Assembly: GCA_938005345.1 (NCBI GenBank)
Contig: CALLNG010000426.1
Coordinates: 1 to 6,738, forward strand
Length of the DNA stretch: 6,738 nucleotides
Direction of reading: 5' to 3'
Source: an uncultured Clostridia bacterium
GTDB taxonomy: Bacteria; Bacillota; Clostridia; RUG12999
A model generated the notes under the pieces. It was not told where the DNA came from. It saw only the letters and a program-made list of their open reading frames with translations, and did no database searches. The position numbers and the translations under genes are program-made. This document shows, piece after piece, positions 1 to 5,808 of this stretch (the first letter of the stretch is position 1; every line of letters begins with the position of its first letter).

Positions 1-2127
1 AAACACCAACGCAAAGGGCAGCATGGTTTCCAGCAAAATCAGCAGGCTGATAAAATAATACTTTCGGTCCCCCAAATAGTACATGCCAATAAAAATGGTA
101 AGCGGAACCGCAAGCAGACTCATGACCGCTGCCACCGCTGTCCGTTTGGAAAGACGCCGTTTTTCCTTTGATACCTGAACCGTGGAATGGTCTGCGGCAG
201 TCAGCTCTTTGCCCGGAAAAAAGGCGGCGAGTGCCAGCCCCAACTCCAGCACGGCAAAGAACTGCACTAGATAATTCTGCCATCCGTCAAACCGGTTAGC
301 AAACAGGCACACGGTAAGTAAAAACAGCGCTCCAAAAAAGAAACCCGCTCCCAGCCGCAGTTTGGATAACGGTTTCTTTTTTGGCTTTGGATTTTGCGTA
401 TCTCCACCGCCTACGGTGTAATCCGTATCAGAAAACCCGTTTTGCGGTGGTTCTTCCGGCACATTTCCGCCCAGCGCGCGTATGATATCTTCCGGCAATA
501 TGGCCTCCGGCAGGGTTGTGCGCGCCATACGGTTTGCCGCAGTGGTGTAAAAGTTCTTGCCGCTGAAAAACCGGCGCGGTGTGCCGCAGCTGGTAATACT
601 GCCGTCAAAAAACATGGCACAACGGCTGGCATGTTTCGCACAAAATTCAATATCATGGGATACCATGACGATCGTCGTCCCAGCGCTTTGCAGATTCTTC
701 AGAATACGGGCCAGCTTTTCCTTGAAATGACCATCCAGCCCTTTGGTCGGCTCGTCCAGCAACAGGATACGCGGACGCAGCAACAGTACTTTTGCCAGCG
801 CTGCCCGCTGCTGTTCCCCGCCTGAGAGGTCATACGGATGCATATCCAGTAGCTGCTCTAATCCACAAATCTGTATTACCTGCGCTATACGTTTTTCCTT
901 TTCCTGTTTGGGCAGTTTTTTCTCCTTGAGCATTTCATACAGGTCAAGTTGTACTGTTTTTTTCACAAACAGTGCCTGTGGATTTTGCGGCAACACGCCT
1001 AGCAGCCCATCGAATTTTTCATTGTCGCCGATATCGGATAATTTTCTTCCATCAATCTGTACCGTGCCGCGATATGGGCGGATCAAGCCTGTCATGATGG
1101 ACAAACACGTTGTTTTGCCCGTTCCGTTCCCGCCGACAATTGCAAAAAATTCCCCTTCCTGAATCACGGTGGAAAGTCCTTTTATGATGTCGGGCGCGTC
1201 CTTTTCATATTTGAACCACACTTCGCGCAGTTCAATCATCGGTTTGGTCTGTTTCACCTCCACATCAGCCGGAATAACGGATATGTCCGGCACCCTGGCT
1301 GCCGCCGTCTGCTCCAGCCACTTGCGCCCTTCGCGCACTGTAACAGGACATTCCAGCGGGCTGTCCACACCGGCGTATACCCGCATCGGCGTCGGCAGGG
1401 CAACGAATATGTCATGGTTCATCGCCTTAAGCATTTCACCGACATTTCCCGGCGTACCGTTGGCAATCACGCGCCCGTCCGACATAACAATCACACGGTC
1501 AGACATGGGAAATGCGTCCTCCAGGCGGTGTTCTGTCAGGAGTACCGTAGTGCCCAGTTCCCGGTTAATTTTATGAATTGTTTCCAAAAAATCCGCTGCC
1601 GCAATAGGATCCAGCTGGCTGGTCGGCTCGTCCAGAATTAGCACGGACGGCTGCATGACCATGATGGACGCCAAATTCAATAGCTGCTTCTGTCCGCCGG
1701 ACAGTTCCGTCACCTTTTTATGGAACCACGTCTGGATGCCGAAGAAAGACGCCATTTCAGAAACCCGTGTACGGATTTCGGGCGTTTTGAGTCCCATACT
1801 TTCCAATCCAAACGCCAATTCATGCCACACTTTGTCCGTTACAAGCTGGTTGTCAGGGCTCTGCATGACAAATCCGATTTTTTCACTCTGCTCCGCAGTT
1901 GATATATCCGCCAGCGGTACGCCTTCAAACAGTATCTCACCGCTTTTCGTTCCGTGGGGCGTGAGAACCGACTTTAAATGCCGCAGTAGCGTTGTCTTTC
2001 CGCAGCCGGATTTCCCGCAAAGTGTCACAAATTCCCCTTTTTCAATGGTGAGACAAACATCGGAAAGTACGGGCGCGGCCTGATTTGGATAGGTAAAAGT
2101 AAAATGATTTATCTGGTAGCTCTCCAT
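1..2127 (-). CDS. Fused EcfA-EcfA' ATPase of an ECF transporter with a C-terminal membrane domain (3' end outside window)
   Basis: The frame is open for 709 codons from ATG 2127 to the left edge with no stop, so the protein is C-terminally incomplete. It holds two complete ABC ATPase domains in one chain. Domain 1 (about residues 5-230) has Walker A GKSGCGKTT (38-46), Q-loop MQSPDNQ (88-94), signature LSGGQ (142-146), Walker B VLILDE (162-167) and switch His200. Domain 2 (about 298-525) has Walker A GGNGTGKTT (332-340), Q-loop Gln381, LSGGE (434-438), Walker B ILLLDE (454-459) and His491. Both sites look catalytically intact. A Lys/Pro linker near 581-586 leads to at least four hydrophobic segments (about 591-613, 616-639, 662-686, 690-709 onward). 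In the ECF family the ATPase pair drives vitamin uptake through EcfT. The fused membrane part may be the S component, but only its start is visible. The start is supported by GGGAGGA six bases upstream, and the gene overlaps the ecfT end by 19 bases, suggesting translational coupling. Confidence 0.93.
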   Translation of the reverse strand, partial: MESYQINHFTFTYPNQAAPVLSDVCLTIEKGEFVTLCGKSGCGKTTLLRHLKSVLTPHGTKSGEILFEGVPLADISTAEQSEKIGFVMQSPDNQLVTDKVWHELAFGLESMGLKTPEIRTRVSEMASFFGIQTWFHKKVTELSGGQKQLLNLASIMVMQPSVLILDEPTSQLDPIAAADFLETIHKINRELGTTVLLTEHRLEDAFPMSDRVIVMSDGRVIANGTPGNVGEMLKAMNHDIFVALPTPMRVYAGVDSPLECPVTVREGRKWLEQTAAARVPDISVIPADVEVKQTKPMIELREVWFKYEKDAPDIIKGLSTVIQEGEFFAIVGGNGTGKTTCLSIMTGLIRPYRGTVQIDGRKLSDIGDNEKFDGLLGVLPQNPQALFVKKTVQLDLYEMLKEKKLPKQEKEKRIAQVIQICGLEQLLDMHPYDLSGGEQQRAALAKVLLLRPRILLLDEPTKGLDGHFKEKLARILKNLQSAGTTIVMVSHDIEFCAKHASRCAMFFDGSITSCGTPRRFFSGKNFYTTAANRMARTTLPEAILPEDIIRALGGNVPEEPPQNGFSDTDYTVGGGDTQNPKPKKKPLSKLRLGAGFFFGALFLLTVCLFANRFDGWQNYLVQFFAVLELGLALAAFFPGKELTAADHSTVQVSKEKRRLSKRTAVAAVMSLLAVPLTIFIGMYYLGDRKYYFISLLILLETMLPFALVF

Positions 2128-2993
2128 TTTCTGTCCTCCCAAAATTCCATTACAATCGGTATGGCGCAAAGAATCAAATATGCGGCAAAAACGCTCACAG
2201 AATACAGCGAAAGGCCCGTTCCCTTCATGGATGGAAAAAAGCGGTAATCCATCCCGCCCAAGCCCGCGCCGATTACAGTATAAATTCCTGCAAAGCCAAT
2301 AGATAGCATGGCTTTTTTATCCCTTGAATCAAACGTAAAGATGGAAAACGATGTCCGCCCGGGCCGGCCGTAGCCGCGGCTTCTCATACTGTCCGCCGTT
2401 TCAATTGCATTTTCCAGCGCCCAGGTAACCATGATGGATAAAATCGTTATCCCATGCTTTGCCCGCTGAATGACTCCGCCGTTTGATACGTCCCTGCCAA
2501 TACATTTTTGCGCATTGGACACCACTTTGATTTGCGCTTTAAATTTGGGCACAAACCGCAATACCATAGAAAAAATCAACGACAGCGCAGGTATAATACG
2601 CCCAAACAAGTAAATAAATTTATCGCTGGTCATCACAGCGTTGTAACAGGAAAACCAGCTGATGACACTCACCATCATACACGCCGCTGCAATGCCATAG
2701 GCAATGGATTCCAGCGTCAGCGGATTGCCGCTGGGCAGATAGGCCAAAATGGTCACCCCTTCGTGGTTAAATGCCGGGTTGATTAGCGCCGACACCAGCA
2801 ACAGTGGCAAAAGGTACAACAAATTGAATTTCACGGCCCGCTTCCCGTTTAGCATGATAGAATAAGTAAAACTGCAGCTAAGCGAAATCGCCAAACAGAC
2901 CGGGTGCATGAAAAACATGGAGCACACCAAAACCAGCACAAAATAAGTAAAATTAACAATCGGATGATATCCGCTGAATGAATGGTTCATCAT
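2109..2993 (-). CDS. ecfT: EcfT, energy-coupling factor transporter transmembrane scaffold
   Basis: A 294-residue integral membrane protein of usual EcfT length. Hydrophobic segments lie near residues 12-48, 56-74, 92-113, 130-147, 180-197, 228-246 and 264-284. The cytoplasmic region between about 148 and 215 carries the Arg-containing coupling motif SMRSRGYG (202-209), which in EcfT proteins docks into the ATPase groove. The N-terminal HPIVNFTYF stretch and the central NPAFNHEG and SDKFIYLFGRIIPALSL stretches are what I recall from Clostridia EcfT proteins. Its role is to join the ATPases encoded by the next gene to a substrate-binding S component in the cytoplasmic membrane. The gene begins directly after the stop of the DUF4430 gene and overlaps the ATPase gene. 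There are two tandem ATG codons, 2993 and 2990. The AGGGGA site lies four bases from the first and seven from the second, so the true start may be 2990 (293 residues). Confidence 0.93.
   Translation of the reverse strand: MMNHSFSGYHPIVNFTYFVLVLVCSMFFMHPVCLAISLSCSFTYSIMLNGKRAVKFNLLYLLPLLLVSALINPAFNHEGVTILAYLPSGNPLTLESIAYGIAAACMMVSVISWFSCYNAVMTSDKFIYLFGRIIPALSLIFSMVLRFVPKFKAQIKVVSNAQKCIGRDVSNGGVIQRAKHGITILSIMVTWALENAIETADSMRSRGYGRPGRTSFSIFTFDSRDKKAMLSIGFAGIYTVIGAGLGGMDYRFFPSMKGTGLSLYSVSVFAAYLILCAIPIVMEFWEDRKWRATR
2134..2140 (-). promoter_or_regulatory. Ribosome binding site of the fused ATPase gene inside ecfT
   Basis: GGGAGGA on the minus strand lies six bases before ATG 2127 and is read in another frame as the EDR part of the EcfT C-terminus. 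It supports the 2127 start and the 19-base overlap with ecfT. Confidence 0.8.
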
Positions 2994-3932
2994 TTATTCC
3001 CCTGACAATTGATTATATCCGCCTACATCTGCACCCAAATCACAGGTGTATACCCATTCCACCACATCGCCCGGTTTCAGTGCATACCGGGAACAGCCGT
3101 AATTGGGCGCCCAACCGTTCACTTTATATACCCAGCCGGAAAGTTCTCCACAGTCAAATTCATAAAGATTATGGATCCCTTCAATATAAGCACTATTGTA
3201 GATGGGCGTATTGACAAACTCCAGATGGATTTTATTCTTTTTCATCTCCCGCACCAGTACGTTGAACACACTTTCTCCCTCATAAAAGGTTACCTCTGTT
3301 GGCGGAAGAATCACGCCATCTTTCGGCACGAGTTCCACTTTTTCCGGATCCAGCCAGGCCATGTTATTTAAAATGGTGTCACAGCGCACCGACATCGTGC
3401 AGGTATATGCCTGGTCCGTGATGACGGCATCTTGCGGTTCAACCGGGACGGGTTTCCCCTCCGGAACAGGCGCGGTTTGATACTGGTCTTTTCCGGTAGA
3501 TGCATCAATTTCCATTCCCAGGCTTTGCGAATATGCCGCATCGCCCCCTGATGCAGCGGACACGGTTGTACCAGTCATCTGCGCGGCCAAAGCCTCTTTT
3601 TCCTCTGCTGAAAGCGGTTCGCCGTCCCTGCTTTGCGGACGGTTTTCCGTTGTGGCAGGTTCACCCGGCTTTTTCACCTCCTGTGGCGCAGAAGTTTCCG
3701 CCGGTGTCTCAGATGGCTGCGCGGCAACCTCGGGAGAAGGGTCCCCCTCTGACGGTGTCGGCGTAGGCGTCCACACCGGAACTGACGGCGAGGCTGCCGT
3801 TTCGGTCGATACCGTATCGGACTGCGGATTCCAGCCCCGCAGCCCCGGCGCATCACCGCCCCACCAAAACACCAGCGCCAGCACCGCTACAATGACCGCG
3901 CCGATGATGATATGATTTTTATATTTTTTCAT
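2994..3932 (-). CDS. Membrane-anchored DUF4430 (transcobalamin C-terminal-like) protein
   Basis: A 312-residue protein with Lys-rich N-terminus, a hydrophobic segment at about 7-24 and then WWGG. There is no lipobox cysteine, so it is probably a signal anchor or an unusual signal peptide. Residues about 45-105 form a Pro/Thr/Ser/Glu-rich stalk, typical of a spacer through the cell wall. The C-terminal domain (about 176-300) has DUF4430 hallmarks: a beta-rich start with two cysteines (178, 184), the EGESVFNVL helix lead-in (218-226), the Gly-Trp core GWVYKVNGWAPNYG (266-279) and the late KPGDVVEWVYTCDLG (286-300). DUF4430 is homologous to the beta domain of intrinsic factor and transcobalamin, which covers bound cobalamin. 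Five cysteines (178, 184, 261, 280, 297) could form extracellular disulfides. Start 3932 is chosen because AGAGGA sits six bases upstream. The gene begins 13 bases after the barrel gene and abuts ecfT. A ligand-capture or docking role for the transporter is inferred. Confidence 0.88.
   Translation of the reverse strand: MKKYKNHIIIGAVIVAVLALVFWWGGDAPGLRGWNPQSDTVSTETAASPSVPVWTPTPTPSEGDPSPEVAAQPSETPAETSAPQEVKKPGEPATTENRPQSRDGEPLSAEEKEALAAQMTGTTVSAASGGDAAYSQSLGMEIDASTGKDQYQTAPVPEGKPVPVEPQDAVITDQAYTCTMSVRCDTILNNMAWLDPEKVELVPKDGVILPPTEVTFYEGESVFNVLVREMKKNKIHLEFVNTPIYNSAYIEGIHNLYEFDCGELSGWVYKVNGWAPNYGCSRYALKPGDVVEWVYTCDLGADVGGYNQLSGE
2998..3003 (-). promoter_or_regulatory. Ribosome binding site of ecfT inside the end of the DUF4430 gene
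   Basis: AGGGGA is embedded in the last codons of the DUF4430 gene. The stop TAA is followed at once by ATGATG. The spacing is four bases to the first ATG (2993) and seven to the second (2990), so the second ATG is the better placed start. The arrangement suggests translational coupling. Confidence 0.65.
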
Positions 3933-3938
3933 GTTGAT

Positions 3939-3944
3939 TCCTCT
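3939..3944 (-). promoter_or_regulatory. Ribosome binding site of the membrane-anchored DUF4430 gene
   Basis: AGAGGA on the minus strand lies six bases before ATG 3932 and overlaps the stop codon of the barrel gene at 3946-3948 by none, filling most of the 13-base gap. It favours 3932 over the in-frame GTG at 3962, which lies inside the previous gene and would put ten extra residues before the Lys-rich anchor. Confidence 0.75.
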
Positions 3945-3945
3945 T

Positions 3946-5610
3946 TTACAGCAATTTTGCACCGCTCAGCATCTGAAACAGCATTTGTGCAATTTCCGCC
4001 CGCGTTACCGGCTGCTGCGGCAAAATTTCCATTGCGTCATCCGGCAAAATTTCTGCGTCATAGCAAAAAGCGAGGGACGTTACCGCCCAGTCGGAAGCCG
4101 TGACGTAATCGACAAACCCTGCCAGGATATCCCGCGCGGCAGTAGCCTCCATCCCGGTTTCCATTCCACACAGCTTTGCTGCCCGCGCAACCATGGTTGC
4201 CGCTTCTTCCCGTGTAATGGTACCATTTGGTGCAAACTCCGTATCGGATTCGCCGTTGACAATGCCATAGGTATATGCGGCGTTGACATACGGACAAAAC
4301 CAGTCACTTTCTGCCACGTCCGCAAAAACATGTTCTATCCCGTTTGCGGGAAGACCCAGTCCGCGGACAATAATCGCTGCAAACTCCGCTCTGGTCATGG
4401 ATGCATCCGGTTCAAAGCTGTCTTCCGTTTTGCCATTGATGATTCCGCGTGCGGCCAGCGCTTCAATGGCTGTCCGGCTGCCGTGTTCCGTTATATCCGC
4501 AAACGTTTTGCCGGGATACTGGATTTCCATCACCTGAACATCGGCATGTTTACCTGGCAAACCAACGGTCTGCCCGCCGCTTTCCTCCGGTCCGGAAACA
4601 GTCAGATTGTCCGACATGCGGTACAGGCTGTTTTCTCCGTCCAGTACCCGTTTTACCGCGGCCAAAGCATAGCATCCCTGTTCGGTTGCCATCAGGTTGG
4701 TTTTATCCTCGGAATGCGTGTGCTTAAACCCACTGTCCGCTTCATAATAGGTCATCAAATTGTCCAAAATGGTATTGCCGTTTTTCACAAAACGGGCATC
4801 GTCCAGCGGCAAGCCCAGTTCGCAGAGTGCCACCAGCATCTGCACACTGCTTTCTGAGTTTTCCGCATACCAGCTTGAAAAACCACCCGTTTCATCCTGC
4901 TGTGCAGACATGCAGCCCAGTGCCTGTTCGGTTGCTTGTTTGACCTCCGGCCGATCCTGGTATTTTGCCAATGCCTGCAGCACCATTCCCGTAATATCAG
5001 GGTCAGAAACGCTGTTGCCCGAGGCATCTTGCTGTGTTTTTCCCTGCAGAGACCAGCCGCCGTCTGAAAGTTGGCTTTCCAAGATGCGGTCAAGATACAT
5101 ATCCCGCGTTGCTTGTGTTTCAGCATCCGGATTTTGCGGTATGTCATAATTGCCGCTGTCCAAGGCAATCAGTGCCCAAGCCGGGCCGTTGATCCCCTGC
5201 CAAATCGTCTTATCATAGTCGCCCAGCGGCGTAAGGAGGTTATATCCTGCAACATTGGATGGGTCTTTGCCAATGGCGGTCAGCGCAAGAATAACCCGTG
5301 AATATTCTGTGTATTTTTTATCGTGCAGCTTGCCCTCGTGCTCTTTTACATATTCTTCCACCGTGTTGTAATACTTCTGATAATATTCGTCTGGAACTTC
5401 ATAGCCGCTCCGTGCCAATCCCAGCACCGTCCATTCGCCGCCGATAGAGGCCACTTGCGGGTCAGATACCGTATGATACAAATAGTCTGCGGTATCGTTG
5501 ATTGCTTCCTCCAAAGCGCCTTGATCCAGCGCAAATACACTGATGCTTCCGCTTATAATGACAAAAACGGATAAAACCATGCATAGGCCGCGTTTCCATA
5601 CCTGTTTCAT
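3946..5610 (-). CDS. Secreted prenyltransferase-like alpha/alpha barrel protein with three SLH wall-binding repeats
   Basis: A 554-residue secreted protein. Residues 1-27 are a signal peptide (basic start, hydrophobic core, cleavage likely after SVFA). Residues about 30-335 are a helical-repeat domain of the prenyltransferase/squalene-oxidase-like fold, shown by repeated motifs: GGEWTVLGLARSG (57-69), NGPAWALIALDSG (141-153), SDGGWSLQG (182-190), DPDITGMVLQALAKY (203-217), DETGGFSSWY (239-248) and ATEQGCYALAA (308-318). The terpene cyclase DXDD acid motif is not seen, so it is probably a binding rather than an enzymatic domain. The N-terminal barrel of intrinsic factor and transcobalamin has this fold. 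After a Gly/Ser-containing linker (338-353) come three SLH repeats (about 368-418, 427-480, 497-550) with TRAE (406), TREE (466) and TRAE (536). SLH repeats bind wall polysaccharide. The start is fixed by AAGGAGG eight bases upstream. It is the first gene of the tight run leading to the ECF transporter genes. A cobalamin ligand is inferred. Confidence 0.9.
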   Translation of the reverse strand: MKQVWKRGLCMVLSVFVIISGSISVFALDQGALEEAINDTADYLYHTVSDPQVASIGGEWTVLGLARSGYEVPDEYYQKYYNTVEEYVKEHEGKLHDKKYTEYSRVILALTAIGKDPSNVAGYNLLTPLGDYDKTIWQGINGPAWALIALDSGNYDIPQNPDAETQATRDMYLDRILESQLSDGGWSLQGKTQQDASGNSVSDPDITGMVLQALAKYQDRPEVKQATEQALGCMSAQQDETGGFSSWYAENSESSVQMLVALCELGLPLDDARFVKNGNTILDNLMTYYEADSGFKHTHSEDKTNLMATEQGCYALAAVKRVLDGENSLYRMSDNLTVSGPEESGGQTVGLPGKHADVQVMEIQYPGKTFADITEHGSRTAIEALAARGIINGKTEDSFEPDASMTRAEFAAIIVRGLGLPANGIEHVFADVAESDWFCPYVNAAYTYGIVNGESDTEFAPNGTITREEAATMVARAAKLCGMETGMEATAARDILAGFVDYVTASDWAVTSLAFCYDAEILPDDAMEILPQQPVTRAEIAQMLFQMLSGAKLL

Positions 5611-5617
5611 TCCATAC

Positions 5618-5625
5618 TCCTCCTT
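5618..5625 (-). promoter_or_regulatory. Ribosome binding site of the SLH barrel protein; decides its start
   Basis: The minus strand reads AAGGAGGA, a near-perfect Shine-Dalgarno match whose AAGGAGG core ends eight bases before ATG 5610. A longer in-frame reading from ATG 5718 would place the signal peptide 36 residues inside the protein and code through the terminator hairpin, so 5610 is the true start. Confidence 0.9.
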
Positions 5626-5663
5626 TTTTGGTACGTTTCCCATCACCTGCCGCCACTTGGTAT

Positions 5664-5707
5664 AAAAAAAACGGTTCTGTCCATATCTATGGGGCTCAGA
5701 ACCGTTT
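5664..5707 (-). terminator. Strong intrinsic terminator hairpin between the two SLH genes
   Basis: A perfect 11-bp inverted repeat (AAACGGTTCTG at 5669-5679, CAGAACCGTTT at 5697-5707) encloses a 17-base loop, which itself can fold a small CCATA/TATGG stem (5681-5692). Read on the minus strand it is followed by a run of eight T bases (complement of 5664-5671, partly inside the stem), the classic Rho-independent form. The plus-strand copy also ends in a T-rich run (5708-5716), so it could act both ways, though no plus-strand gene was found. It lies about 100 bases after the SLH-DUF4430 stop and ends 53 bases before the barrel-protein ATG. It could end the upstream gene or act as an attenuator in the leader of the downstream operon. 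Confidence 0.85.
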
Positions 5708-5760
5708 CTTTTTTCCATTCACCAGCCCGTATGATAGATAAAATTGTTTGCCGGCTATCA

Positions 5761-5776
5761 GGCGCTGGCAAGCGCC
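5761..5776 (-). other. Small GC-rich stem-loop in the intergenic spacer
   Basis: GGCGCT and AGCGCC form a perfect 6-bp stem around a 4-base loop, 33 bases beyond the stop codon at 5809. It lacks an immediate T run on the minus strand, so it is not a clear terminator there; the plus-strand side is followed by T-rich sequence. It may protect a 3' end or be part of a leader structure. The rest of the 198-base spacer (5611-5808) holds no gene that I can support. Confidence 0.35.
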
Positions 5777-5808
5777 GCTGAATTTTATTTGTTTTCTTTT
5801 ATCCTGTT

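Noticed and set aside
3870..3932. Lipoprotein signal for the membrane-anchored DUF4430 protein
   Set aside because: No cysteine follows the hydrophobic segment, so there is no lipobox; a signal anchor is the better reading.
3933..3962. GTG 3962 as start of the membrane-anchored DUF4430 gene
   Set aside because: It lies inside the previous gene, while ATG 3932 has AGAGGA six bases upstream and starts right at a typical Lys-rich anchor.
3931..4857. A 308-codon plus-strand open frame opposite the SLH barrel gene
   Set aside because: It lies antisense to a clearly coding gene, its translation shows no recognisable domain or signal, and it has no supporting neighbours; the same holds for the other plus-strand frames opposite the ATPase, ecfT and SLH genes.
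3946..5610. Squalene-hopene cyclase or another terpene cyclase function for the barrel protein
   Set aside because: The protein is secreted and wall-bound, the barrel is short compared with cyclases, and no DXDD catalytic motif is visible; the fold resemblance fits a binding domain better.
5611..5718. A 36-residue longer start for the SLH barrel protein at ATG 5718
   Set aside because: The extension codes through the terminator hairpin, has no signal-peptide character and bypasses the strong AAGGAGG site placed correctly for ATG 5610.
5708..5760. Possible sigma-A promoter (TATCAT-like -10) in the spacer
   Set aside because: No convincing -35 element lies 16-18 bases upstream, so I did not list a promoter.
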